Virus record (IMG/VR): IMGVR_UViG_3300005528_000063
Coordinates: 1 to 64,000 of that record
Reading direction: 5' to 3' (one strand)
Length of the DNA stretch: 64,000 nucleotides
Source of the DNA: a virus
The position numbers and the translations under genes were made by a program. The notes beneath the pieces are model-generated. The model was given only the letters and a program-made list of their open reading frames with translations. It was not told the DNA's origin and did not search any database. Position 1 is the stretch's first letter. Each line of letters starts with the position of its first letter. Positions 7,284-14,238 of this stretch are shown here, piece by piece.

Positions 7284-7316
7284 AAACAAAAACGCCCACC
7301 GCGAAGTGCGATGGGC
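7284..7316 (-). terminator. Intrinsic terminator
   Basis: Minus strand: GCCCATCGC, ACTTC loop, GCGGTGGGC, then GTTTTTGTTT. Between box copy 6 and the 7023-7259 start. Confidence 0.85.
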
Positions 7317-7367
7317 GAACCTGCGAGTGCAGGATTGGGGGCTGGCTGGCAGCACAGCCCCGTATCC

Positions 7368-7382
7368 CAGACTCCGCAGCGG
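7368..7382 (-). repeat. Leader box, copy 6
   Basis: Perfect CAGACTCCGCAGCGG, two nt after the stop of 7385-7774 and 108 nt before the 7023-7259 start. Confidence 0.85.
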
Positions 7383-7384
7383 GA

Positions 7385-7774
7385 TCACTCGCACGCCAGC
7401 TCGATGGCATCGACGGCATCGGCGTGCTTCAGCCCCTTGATGGCGGCCTTGAGCAGGTTGCCGTCATCCACGCGGAGCGAGCCGGCGAAGGCACCGTTCA
7501 CGTAGAGCAACACGTACTCGCGGCCCTGCTTCGTGGTGGAACCCTTGCGGAACTCGACGCCGCCGCACTCGACGCCCTCGACCTCCTCCGCCTCGACCTT
7601 CGGCTTGGCCTTCGCCTTCGCCGGAGCGGCTTTCTTGCCCTTCTGCGACTCACGCCACTTGCGGAGAGCCTCAGGGTTGCCCTTCTTCTTGCCCTTCGCC
7701 TTGCTCTTGGCAGGGGCGGCGGCAGCGTCAGCGATCAGCGAGAACAGCATCTTCTTCATCATGTCAGCGTTCAT
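7385..7774 (-). CDS. Lys/Ala-rich protein, 129 aa
   Basis: Start MNADMMKKMLFSL after GAGGAG. Residues 15-60 are low-complexity Lys/Ala/Pro (KAKGKKKGN, KAAPAKAKAKPK), like a histone-tail nucleic-acid-binding segment. A compact C-terminal domain follows (FRKGSTTKQGREYVLLYVNGAFAGSLRV). Possibly a nucleic-acid-associated protein; unproven. Confidence 0.6.
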   Translation of the reverse strand: MNADMMKKMLFSLIADAAAAPAKSKAKGKKKGNPEALRKWRESQKGKKAAPAKAKAKPKVEAEEVEGVECGGVEFRKGSTTKQGREYVLLYVNGAFAGSLRVDDGNLLKAAIKGLKHADAVDAIELACE

Positions 7775-7862
7775 AGGAAACTCCTCAGTGAAAGAACCAA
7801 TCGAACCTTCCCGCGAAGTGCGGGTGGAGGCGGGGTGACGAAGTGCCAGCCCCGCTACCATC

Positions 7863-7877
7863 CAGACTCCGCAGCGG
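7863..7877 (-). repeat. Leader box, copy 7
   Basis: Perfect CAGACTCCGCAGCGG. Four nt after the stop of 7882-8061; 88 nt before the 7385-7774 start. Small hairpins (CCCGC/GCGGG and GCGGGG/CCCCGC) lie between. Confidence 0.85.
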
Positions 7878-7881
7878 CAAA

Positions 7882-8061
7882 TCACGCCACCAACAGCACG
7901 GGATACCGACTCTCGACCACGACCTCGCCGGACGGGTCGTAGAGCACGAACAGACGCACGCCATCGGCGTTGTCGTTGATGTACCAGCGGGCCTTGCGTT
8001 CATTGGGGAACACGTAGGAACGACGCTCGCCGGACGACGCGATGGAAACGACGCAGAACAT
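7882..8061 (-). CDS. Small hypothetical protein, 59 aa
   Basis: Start MFCVVSIASSGERRSYVF at 8061. Beta-rich small protein ending 'LFVLYDPSGEVVVESRYPVLLVA'. No family recognised. Confidence 0.6.
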   Translation of the reverse strand: MFCVVSIASSGERRSYVFPNERKARWYINDNADGVRLFVLYDPSGEVVVESRYPVLLVA

Positions 8062-8119
8062 GGGACGCTCCTGTGGAACGTGGGAGGGACGCGGCAGCCG
8101 AACGTCGGCCACCGAAAGA

Positions 8120-8134
8120 CAGACTCCGCAGCGG
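8120..8134 (-). repeat. Leader box, copy 8
   Basis: Perfect CAGACTCCGCAGCGG, four nt after the stop of 8139-8336 and 58 nt before the 7882-8061 start. Confidence 0.85.
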
Positions 8135-8138
8135 CGAA

Positions 8139-8336
8139 TCACGCGGCCGGAGGGACGAACGCCACCTTGCTCGTGTCAGCGAGAGCCGACTCGATCGAGT
8201 GGTGGAAGGAGATGCTCTCGTACTCGTAGTCGAGGCTCACGAACTCCGACGCAGTGATGAAGGAGTTGAATGGCCCCGCTACGACGTTGGGTTGATCTGC
8301 GGGGGTGTGAACGACGATCCAGATTGGCTCACGCAT
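8139..8336 (-). CDS. Small hypothetical protein, 65 aa
   Basis: First gene of the minus-strand arm. Begins MREPIWIVVHTPADQPNVV; alpha/beta pattern with 'FNSFITASEFVSLDYEYESISFHH'. GGAGG lies before the ATG. Function unknown. Confidence 0.6.
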   Translation of the reverse strand: MREPIWIVVHTPADQPNVVAGPFNSFITASEFVSLDYEYESISFHHSIESALADTSKVAFVPPAA

Positions 8337-8396
8337 GGTGCAGTCCTCCGGTCGGTCACAACGACGGTCACTCGCCGTCGTCGTGCCGACACAACA

Positions 8397-8411
8397 CAGA
8401 CTCCGCAGCGG
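8397..8411 (-). repeat. Leader box, copy 9 (no upstream gene)
   Basis: Perfect CAGACTCCGCAGCGG lying in the 5' leader of the first minus-strand gene, 60 nt before its start. Because no gene ends upstream of it, this copy shows that the box belongs to the leader of the following gene rather than to the 3' end of the previous one. Confidence 0.85.
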
Positions 8412-8680
8412 GGATGGACGCCGTTTCTTGTGGCGTTTCGGGGGTCGGTTCCGCCTCTCCGTCGAGAGCGTGAAGCGGAAGTCCTTGTGCCTGCACGGGT
8501 TGCGGGGGGCGTAAGAAAGGAAGGGCGGAGCCCCCCCAGCCGCCGCACGTATCAGTTACGTTCCCCTCCTGGATTTTTTCCCAGTTTCATTGCGGCCCCT
8601 CTTGTGCGGGGGTAGCTGTTCGCCCGTCCACCGCTATACTGGGCGCCTGTATAGTCCCCCCTTGTACAGAAAGGGTTCCG
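8412..8680. promoter_or_regulatory. Divergent control region
   Basis: 269 bp with no gene, between the leftward arm and the rightward SSB operon. It holds the leftward leader with an ACGCC/GGCGT hairpin near 8420, a T-run and an ACGT pair around 8550-8575, and an operator-like dyad CTATAC...GTATAG at 8634-8654. TATACT at 8635-8640 is a good -10 box for rightward transcription; no clear -35 is seen at the usual distance. Confidence 0.6.
8634..8654. promoter_or_regulatory. Operator-like dyad over a -10 box
   Basis: CTATAC, nine bases (containing GGCGCC), GTATAG: a perfect 6+6 inverted repeat overlapping TATACT, 27 bp before the SSB start. A repressor bound here would block SSB transcription. 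Inference from position and symmetry. Confidence 0.5.
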
Positions 8681-9055
8681 ATGATCGAGGCAACCGTGAC
8701 GGGCAACGTGGGTCGTGCCCCAGAGATGAAGACGACCCGCAGTGGCAAGCAGATGGCTGGGTTCTCGGTGGCGTCCACCGAGAAGAAGGACGCCCCGACC
8801 ACGTGGGTGGAGGTCGTGTGCTTTGACGAGCAGGCCGACATGGTCTGCCAGAGCCTCCAGAAGGGCGACAGAGTCGTCGTGACCGGCAGGATGGCTCTGG
8901 AGACGTTCCAGAAGAAAGACGGCTCTACGGGCTTCTCATTGCGTCTAATGGCAAATGAGGTGGGCCGTAGCCTCCGGTGGCCCCGCCGGTCGGCTGGCGC
9001 CATGCCGGAGGTGTCGGAGGTCGAGGAAGAGGCTGCCGAGCCGATCCCGTTCTGA
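8681..9055 (+). CDS. ssb: Single-stranded DNA-binding protein
   Basis: 124 residues with the bacterial SSB OB-fold pattern: 'ATVTGNVGRAPEMKTTRSGKQMAGFSVASTEKK....TTWVEVVCFDEQA..V..SLQKGDRVVVTGRM' and an aromatic 'ETFQKKDGSTGFSLRLMANEV'. The C-terminus is acidic and ends EPIPF, resembling the DDIPF tip that recruits partner proteins. It would coat single-stranded DNA for the exonuclease/Erf recombination system. First gene of the rightward operon. Confidence 0.9.
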   Translation: MIEATVTGNVGRAPEMKTTRSGKQMAGFSVASTEKKDAPTTWVEVVCFDEQADMVCQSLQKGDRVVVTGRMALETFQKKDGSTGFSLRLMANEVGRSLRWPRRSAGAMPEVSEVEEEAAEPIPF

Positions 9056-9122
9056 ACACGTTGCCGGTCGCCGGGCGTGGCAGGGACGCTGCGCTCCGGC
9101 TGACTGGCTGAAGGGGTGACGC

Positions 9123-9338
9123 ATGGAAGCCACGCTTCGCTTCGACCTGAGCGATCCCGACGACGCCATTGAGCACCGCTACGCCCTTGCGGGCCGGGAT
9201 GCCCTCATCGCCCTAGAGGTGATCGACAACCGCTGCCGGTCGATCCTGAAGCACGGCGACCCGTCGCCTGAAACCGAGCGGGTTTTGGAAGAGCTTCGCA
9301 GCCTGATCCCGCATGAACTGGTGGGGTTGCTGGTATGA
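9123..9338 (+). CDS. Conserved small phage protein, 71 aa
   Basis: Begins MEATLRFDLSDPDDAIEHRYALAGRDALIALEVIDN. The FDLSDPDD...EH...A..ALiAL pattern recurs in small phage proteins beside SSB and replication genes. Helical and acidic; function unknown. Overlaps the next gene by 4 nt. Confidence 0.65.
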   Translation: MEATLRFDLSDPDDAIEHRYALAGRDALIALEVIDNRCRSILKHGDPSPETERVLEELRSLIPHELVGLLV

Positions 9339-9622
9339 CTTCCCGAGCGGGACAATCCGGCCGCCAGGGCGAGAATCTGCCCGAGCGGGACAGCAACGCC
9401 GAGCCGGCGGCGATAGCCTGCGACAGCGACCGGCCCGATAATCCGGCACCGCGACCCGCAGGCACCGGCGATACACCCACGCTCACGGCAGAGGAGCGGC
9501 TCGCCATTCGCGAGGCGGCAGACGCCTACGAGGAAAACAACGAAGACGCGGACTGTGAGCGGATCGCCCACACGCTGCGAGGGCTTCTGGACCGCACATC
9601 AGATGGCGGTAATCGCCAATAG
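9335..9622 (+). CDS. Hypothetical protein with LTxEER/LRxLLxRT module
   Basis: 95 residues. The first half is disordered (Asp/Pro/Ala-rich); the second half 'LTAEERLAIREAADAYEENNEDADCERIAHTLRGLLDRT' is a helical module shared with the protein at 10751-11068. ATGA overlap with the gene before it. Function unknown. Confidence 0.6.
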   Translation: MTSRAGQSGRQGENLPERDSNAEPAAIACDSDRPDNPAPRPAGTGDTPTLTAEERLAIREAADAYEENNEDADCERIAHTLRGLLDRTSDGGNRQ

Positions 9623-9677
9623 ATGCGCAGTCGGTAAGAGAAACGCATCATTAATGCTTACAGAATCTCGTTTGTGA

Positions 9678-9714
9678 AACATATCTGATTCGATATGTTA
9701 CGCCCGCAACATAT
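9678..9714. repeat. AACATAT half-sites at exact 15-bp spacing
   Basis: AACATAT at 9678-9684, its inverse ATATGTT at 9693-9699 and AACATAT again at 9708-9714. They lie in a 159-bp gene-free stretch (9623-9781) that is visibly AT-richer than its surroundings. The first two make a perfect 7-bp dyad. Candidate operator or replication-initiation element. Confidence 0.55.
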
Positions 9715-9781
9715 TGGAAACTCAACGAATCGCGTCGGATTGCCAATATGATCCGGCACTACACGCCGCAGAGGGGGACGT

Positions 9782-10042
9782 ATGAATGATACGAATGAGC
9801 GGTCTGATTCTGTGGCCAACTATCCGGCGAAACCGGATAGTTGGCTTTTGCTTTCCATATGCCCACCACGCGATAGTGAACGACTGCTGTGGTGTCTGCG
9901 CGGTTATGGATGTTTCAATCCAATAATCACGATCGGATACCTAGAGGACGGCTTTGTGTACGGCGAAAATGGATTCGCGTACCACTTGACCAAAGAAACT
10001 TGCTGGATGCCACTTCCGGCCCCTCCGGCAGGATGGAAGTAG
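9782..10042 (+). CDS. DUF551-like hypothetical protein, 86 aa
   Basis: Starts MNDTNERSDSVANYP after GAGGGGG. Ends with CWMPLPAPPAGWK, similar to the closing W.PLP.PP motif of DUF551 phage proteins. Contains several Cys and aromatic residues. AT content is higher than neighbouring genes, suggesting recent acquisition. Confidence 0.5.
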   Translation: MNDTNERSDSVANYPAKPDSWLLLSICPPRDSERLLWCLRGYGCFNPIITIGYLEDGFVYGENGFAYHLTKETCWMPLPAPPAGWK

Positions 10043-10058
10043 CTGTAGATTGGCTGCA

Positions 10059-10286
10059 ATGACAACAATACTGATTGTCGCCGCTGTTCTTGGCCTCTGG
10101 CAAGGCGAGCCGCGCGGGCAGGAGTATGCATTGCAGCATGGCGAACTGGTTCTGTTTTGGATTCCAGATGAGCGTCGACCTGCGTTTGGCACGGCCTTCT
10201 ATCTGTGGGGGTACGTTCCGGTGATCGTGAGCGACGGGCGGTCGTTCCGATTCCGTGACGTTGAATGGACGCGAGGCGAACTGTGA
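10059..10286 (+). CDS. Hypothetical protein, 75 aa, hydrophobic N-terminus
   Basis: ATG at 10059 preferred over an upstream TTG. Residues 2-14 (TTILIVAAVLGLW) could be a short membrane segment or signal; the remainder is beta-rich with many aromatic residues. Function unknown. Confidence 0.5.
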   Translation: MTTILIVAAVLGLWQGEPRGQEYALQHGELVLFWIPDERRPAFGTAFYLWGYVPVIVSDGRSFRFRDVEWTRGEL

Positions 10287-10471
10287 AGTCGTCGATTGCG
10301 ACGGACGAGTGGGGGCGATACGTCCGAGTAATTGGCCTCCGAAGCGGCTACCTCCTCTGCGAACGGATCGACAAGTGCGGCAAGCGCACTGGCGGCATGG
10401 CGATGTATTGGGACTGTGAGCTGAAGCCCGCGCGGCTCTGCAAGCGAGATGCAAAGAAAACCAAGCGGTAG
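10283..10471 (+). CDS. Small basic hypothetical protein, 62 aa
   Basis: GTG start at 10283 overlaps the previous TGA; an ATG at 10265 in the same frame is an alternative. Contains 'WGRYVRVIGLRSGYLLCERI' and a basic tail (RLCKRDAKKTKR). Possibly nucleic-acid binding from charge only. Confidence 0.5.
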   Translation: MKSSIATDEWGRYVRVIGLRSGYLLCERIDKCGKRTGGMAMYWDCELKPARLCKRDAKKTKR

Positions 10472-10498
10472 GCGCGCTCTTTGAGCGAAAGTGTTGCC

Positions 10499-10699
10499 AT
10501 GAAATGCGAATGGATTGAAGTGAGCGATCGACTGCCGGAGCTTGGCGAGTACGTCATTGTCGGCCACAGCAAACACAAGACTGTTTCCTTTGCCAAGCTC
10601 GTTGACGACGACGACACAGAAGACGAGTTCACGGTTTCGTGGATGACTGACTGCGGCGATAGCGTCTCGCTGCGGTACTTCACCCAGGTAAGGACATGA
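10499..10699 (+). CDS. DUF551-like small protein, 66 aa
   Basis: Start MKCEWIEVSDRLPELGEYVIVG at 10499. The W-I-x-V-S-D-R-L-P-E-x-G-x-x-V pattern is the usual N-terminus of DUF551 phage proteins. Function unknown. Confidence 0.6.
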   Translation: MKCEWIEVSDRLPELGEYVIVGHSKHKTVSFAKLVDDDDTEDEFTVSWMTDCGDSVSLRYFTQVRT

Positions 10700-10767
10700 C
10701 TGACAACGATCCGGCTGCATTGAGCAGCACCGAAGGGAGGATTCGCAACCATGAAAGACGAGGCTGA
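10696..10767 (+). CDS. Possible micropeptide, 23 aa
   Basis: ATG overlaps the TGA of the gene before it and the frame runs to 10767, overlapping the start of the next gene (MTDNDPAALSSTEGRIRNHE...). It may instead be only a translational coupling leader carrying the GGGAGG ribosome site for 10751. Confidence 0.25.
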   Translation: MTDNDPAALSSTEGRIRNHERRG

Positions 10768-11068
10768 GGTGTCTGCTCCAATGCTTGGTTCTGCTGCAAA
10801 GCCAGAAGCGTGGTTAGTTGAGTCTTTGGAAGGCATGACGTTTTGCTACCAAGACTACCGCTTTGCAGACCTTTGCGCCGCTGATTTTGGTGGCGAGATC
10901 ATTCCGCTTTACCGCTCGCCCTCGCTCACCGACGCGGAACGGGAGGCAATTTGTGACGCAGCATTAGAGCTGGACGAAATCACCGGAGAATCCATTCCAG
11001 AGACAGTTCTGCGGCGGCTGATGCGACAGGCGGCCATTCTGCGAGGCTTGTTAGAACGGACGAAGTGA
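10751..11068 (+). CDS. Hypothetical protein with LTxEER/LRxLLxRT module
   Basis: 105 residues, preceded by GGGAGG. The N-terminal half is unrelated to other proteins here; the C-terminal half 'LTDAEREAICDAALELDEITG......AAILRGLLERT' is the same helical module as in 9335-9622. The domain is probably a protein-protein interaction or regulatory unit. Function unknown. Confidence 0.6.
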   Translation: MKDEAEVSAPMLGSAAKPEAWLVESLEGMTFCYQDYRFADLCAADFGGEIIPLYRSPSLTDAEREAICDAALELDEITGESIPETVLRRLMRQAAILRGLLERTK

Positions 11069-11342
11069 CGGCAATGACAAATCAACACACCGGGCGTGCC
11101 TCTCGCCGACGGGCTGACGCACATCAAGGCCCGGTTTGCGAGAGGCGACGTGTGGCCTAGCCGATGTCTCGGTCGGCGAAGCGAACCGGCGGGAGCCAAA
11201 TACCCGCCGCCGGAATCTGGTAACCGGCAATACAAACGAAATCGAAGTGACGCTACTGAAATCAGAGACAGACATCACCGCGTCCAGCGTTCGACCTCGC
11301 CAGTCGAAGGAGCCGGATGGCAAACACCGGATAGTCCGCTAA
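11069..11342 (+). other. Weakly coding stretch
   Basis: 274 bp without a convincing gene. An ATG at 11074 gives 28 residues of Arg/His-rich sequence, and a TTG at 11136 gives 68 residues ending KEPDGKHRIVR at 11342. The second half of that frame (NTNEIEVTLLKSETDITASS) is protein-like, so a short gene starting at an internal GTG is possible, but no ribosome site stands out. Confidence 0.3.
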
Positions 11343-11498
11343 GTGACCATCGAATACTGGGTTAGTGGTCAGCCCTATGTCGGCTCTTGCAGTCTGGGTG
11401 CGGACAACAGTGGACGCGGTGATGTTTTGACGCTACAGAGCGAATGCAGCGCAGCCCGACCAGGGGGCGCGACCATACAGCGGCGAGGAAGCGCATGA
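11343..11498 (+). CDS. Small hypothetical protein, 51 aa
   Basis: GTG start directly after the TAA at 11340-11342. Product VTIEYWVSGQPYVGSCSLGA continues with a Gly/Ser-rich part and ends QRRGSA. ATGA overlap with the next gene supports translation. Confidence 0.4.
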   Translation: MTIEYWVSGQPYVGSCSLGADNSGRGDVLTLQSECSAARPGGATIQRRGSA

Positions 11499-11614
11499 GC
11501 GACGAACTGCCAGACAGCAAGATTCCCTGGTGGGACAACGAATACGAGGGCGTGTATTCGGACGATCCCGAAGACGGCTATCCGTACGACATGGGGGCGA
11601 AGGTTCAGGAGTGA
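11495..11614 (+). CDS. Small acidic protein, 39 aa
   Basis: ATG at 11495 with GAGGAA upstream. Sequence MSDELPDSKIPWWDNEYEGV and then YSDDPEDGYPYD: strongly acidic and aromatic. It could be a DNA-mimic-like or inhibitor peptide by composition only. Confidence 0.5.
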   Translation: MSDELPDSKIPWWDNEYEGVYSDDPEDGYPYDMGAKVQE

Positions 11615-11638
11615 CGCTCGCTGGAGGGCGGCAAAAGC

Positions 11639-11782
11639 ATGAGTGCATGGCTCATCATCGTGACCGGCTGCATCTACGCCTACGTGGCTGGTGAGCAGTT
11701 CTCTCGGGGGAACGTGGGCATGGGGATCGCCTACGCCGGGTACGCCTTCTCCAACATCGGGCTGTATCTGCTGGCCCGGTAG
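11639..11782 (+). CDS. Conserved small membrane protein, 47 aa
   Basis: MSAWLIIVTGCIYAYVAGEQ, then FSRGNVGMGIAYAGYAFSNI and a GLYLLAR end. Two transmembrane helices joined by a short polar loop. The pattern with RGN and GYAF.N.GL recurs in small phage inner-membrane proteins of unknown function. Confidence 0.7.
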   Translation: MSAWLIIVTGCIYAYVAGEQFSRGNVGMGIAYAGYAFSNIGLYLLAR

Positions 11783-11793
11783 CGCCTCTCGCA

Positions 11794-11825
11794 GGCCATA
11801 AACCCCGTGAGGGAGTTTTATGGCC
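11794..11825 (+). promoter_or_regulatory. Hairpin enclosing the start of the first virion gene
   Basis: GGCCATAAA at 11794-11802 pairs perfectly with TTTATGGCC at 11817-11825, which contains the ATG at 11820; the GGGAG ribosome site lies in the loop with a CCC/GGG helper stem. The start codon is buried in the stem. Confidence 0.55.
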
Positions 11826-12779
11826 GTACCGGGTATCAAGAGCGTCGCTGGGGCCGCGTCTGCGGCTGGCGAGAAGGTCAAGAAGCTAAAGGCAGAGCTT
11901 GCCGGCATGCTCGGAGTCTCGCCGCCGAAGGCTCCCGATCCGCCCGAGACGATGATTCCTGCCGGCGGCGTCCCGCAGCCGAAGAGCGCTGAGGGCTTTA
12001 CGCTGGCGCCGCTTGAGGAAGGCGACCCAAGCGACGTCGATCAGCAGCTTGAGGACTGGGGGTCGCAGTGGGAGAAGAGCAACGCCTACCAGCGCGTTGC
12101 AGGCGAAGGCGTACGGGATTACGTGGCTCGCCTCCGCAGCATGGCGGCCGACGACAAGCACAAGCCCGGAGTAGCGCGTGCGATTGGCGAGCTTGAGTCA
12201 CGGTTTGCAAGACTTCTGGGCGAAGGCAAGGTCGGCCCGATCGAGGCCGGACCTGAGGACGTGCCGGCCGAAACGACACTGAAAGGCAAGGTTGATGCCG
12301 CAAAGCGGTACACAAGGAACCAGATCACCAGGGACTACACCGACTACCTTGCGGCGAATGGCGTAGATCAGCGCACGATCGACGCCATTCTGTCCGGCGA
12401 ACTCCCGATGAACCCCACCGCGCGTGCGGAGCGCGCCTCGATGATGGGGCTCGATCCGAATGCGGTCTGGCACCGCTGGGACTACCCACTCAAGACTCAA
12501 TTCAAGGGCTATACAGGCGCCGCACTGTCGAAGCCCGAATACACGCGCTCCAAAAAGGGGGCTCTGTCGTTCGTCGACTTGGCGCCGTCCAAGGAGGGTC
12601 TGGTTTACGCCTCCCACAGCCCCGAATACGCAAAGCTTGGGGTGCAGGTGCCGAAGGATCAGATCGTCCAGTACCAGCTTCTCGCGCCACGCGAGGGAAT
12701 CGCAGGGCTCGATCGGCTTCCGCCTGAGGCGTACGACGCATTCCGGGAGCGGCAGGTGGCGGCGGCGAAGGGGCCATGA
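11820..12779 (+). CDS. Virion-module protein with degenerate ADP-ribosyltransferase-like C-terminus
   Basis: 319 residues. Begins with the MAVPG peptide shared with two other genes here, followed by a helical, Pro-rich region. From about residue 195, 'ARAERASMMGLDPNAVWHRWDYPL...F' and later 'GLVYASHSPEYAKLGVQV' follow the layout of the ADP-ribosyltransferase-like domain often seen at the ends of phage virion proteins (R..eMGfd....wyHGT...F...ytsp...A). Here the HGT is replaced by HRW, so activity may be lost. Assigned to the virion module by position. Confidence 0.55.
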   Translation: MAVPGIKSVAGAASAAGEKVKKLKAELAGMLGVSPPKAPDPPETMIPAGGVPQPKSAEGFTLAPLEEGDPSDVDQQLEDWGSQWEKSNAYQRVAGEGVRDYVARLRSMAADDKHKPGVARAIGELESRFARLLGEGKVGPIEAGPEDVPAETTLKGKVDAAKRYTRNQITRDYTDYLAANGVDQRTIDAILSGELPMNPTARAERASMMGLDPNAVWHRWDYPLKTQFKGYTGAALSKPEYTRSKKGALSFVDLAPSKEGLVYASHSPEYAKLGVQVPKDQIVQYQLLAPREGIAGLDRLPPEAYDAFRERQVAAAKGP

Positions 12780-12825
12780 ATAGCGATAGCGGCTCGCTGC
12801 TCGATGGATTGAAGGGGCGCTGACA

Positions 12826-14190
12826 ATGGCCGAAGGTCTTACCGACGACGAAGTGCTAGCCTACACGGCGATCCTGCCAGCCACCGCCCCTGAGCGCGAT
12901 CCGCAGAAGCTCCGCGCGGGCGCGATCCAGAAAGACATCTACAACCGTCACGGCCTCACTCCGGACATGCCAGCCGACGAAGCGGCCGCAAGGATTCTGG
13001 CAAAAGCCATGCTCGCCGGGCAGATTGACGATAACCGCCAGCCCGCATCCGGCTGGGCCAACCCAGAAGAAAGGGCCGCAGCCCGCGAGGCGTACGCGCG
13101 GAAGGGCAAGACGCCGGCCGAAGTGAAGGATCGGTGGGACAAGTCCGTCTACCTCATGGACCCCGCCACCTCCGACTACTACCAAAACCACCAGCGTGAC
13201 GCTGACTTCCTGACGCACGTGGCGTCGGTTCCGAAAGACGCCCCATTCCCGTACCACTACGGCATGGGCGCCTCTGGCCCACAAACGCCTCCCAAGCTGG
13301 CCGACGCTCTCGAGTATTGGGATCGCAGCAACATGAACCCGCTGTGGCGGGATTCGTGGTTGCAGGCGAACTACCAGAATCAGTCCGGTGCGGGGAATGC
13401 CGCGCTAAACGCCGCATCGAACCCAGACGTTCCAGCCGGAAACTACCTGAACTTCTCGGAGGTGGTGCCGGATTTCCTCCGCATGCAGGCCAGCGGCGAG
13501 ACTGACTCCGCAGGGCAATCGTGGGAGGCGGCTGCCGGCAAGCGGACTGCGCTGAACAGGTACAGGCCGCTGTCTCCGTCGATGATTCTCGACCTTCCTG
13601 GCGGCGCCTCGCCCAGTGACGTGCGCCAGCGCGTGCTTGCGTTGCGCGACGAGCTGCGGCAGGCCGAGCTTCCCAACCCCGACCAGCGCTGGAAGCAGTG
13701 GTCGAAGCAGAACTTTGGAACGGAGTGGGCGCCGCCGAAGTGGGTGTCGACCGGCCTGGACATGGTCTTCAGTCAAGCCGATCCGAGCGCCTTGATTCCT
13801 GGCATGGGGCCGGCGTGGAAGGCGGCTGGCGCAGGAGCCAGCGCCACGAAGGCCGCCATGACTGGGGCCAAGATCGCCGGCAAGGGATGGGTGGCGCCTG
13901 TCGTGAAGAACGCCGTCGTGCCGGTTGCGAAGGACGCGGCTTGGGACCAGGGCGCCGAGCAGGTCGTCGGGCAGACGCTCGTGCATACGGCTGGCGGGCC
14001 ACAGGACGGCGAGGCGAAGTCGCCTGACGAGATTGCGGCCGCCAACAGGGCGCGATCCGCCATCTACGACAGAACCGTGAATGACGGGGCTATCAAGAGC
14101 GCCGACGACGACGCATTCTTGCGGTTGCAGAAGGACGGGCTTCTGGGTGCCCACGACCAAGTGCGCGCGATGAACGCATTCGGTCGCTGA
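12826..14190 (+). CDS. Virion-module protein, 454 aa
   Basis: Soluble protein upstream of the scaffold gene. The N-terminal third is helical and charged; residues 90-200 contain repeated Tyr/Trp motifs (SDYYQNHQRDADFL, ALEYWDRSNMNPLWRDSW). The segment around 300-370 is Ala/Gly-rich and hydrophobic (SALIPGMGPAWKAAGAGASATKAAMTGAKIAGKG), which could be membrane-active. No family recognised. Probably an internal or portal-associated virion protein by context. Confidence 0.55.
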   Translation: MAEGLTDDEVLAYTAILPATAPERDPQKLRAGAIQKDIYNRHGLTPDMPADEAAARILAKAMLAGQIDDNRQPASGWANPEERAAAREAYARKGKTPAEVKDRWDKSVYLMDPATSDYYQNHQRDADFLTHVASVPKDAPFPYHYGMGASGPQTPPKLADALEYWDRSNMNPLWRDSWLQANYQNQSGAGNAALNAASNPDVPAGNYLNFSEVVPDFLRMQASGETDSAGQSWEAAAGKRTALNRYRPLSPSMILDLPGGASPSDVRQRVLALRDELRQAELPNPDQRWKQWSKQNFGTEWAPPKWVSTGLDMVFSQADPSALIPGMGPAWKAAGAGASATKAAMTGAKIAGKGWVAPVVKNAVVPVAKDAAWDQGAEQVVGQTLVHTAGGPQDGEAKSPDEIAAANRARSAIYDRTVNDGAIKSADDDAFLRLQKDGLLGAHDQVRAMNAFGR

Positions 14191-14238
14191 CGCTCTGCCT
14201 GTGTCCCGCTAGGCCAAGAACCCATAGGGAATGAACCC

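Noticed and set aside
13504-13513. GACTCCGCAG in a virion gene, similar to the leader box (also at 18410-18420)
   Set aside because: Both are inside conserved coding sequence, lack the rest of the box and are not followed by a leader hairpin and start codon.
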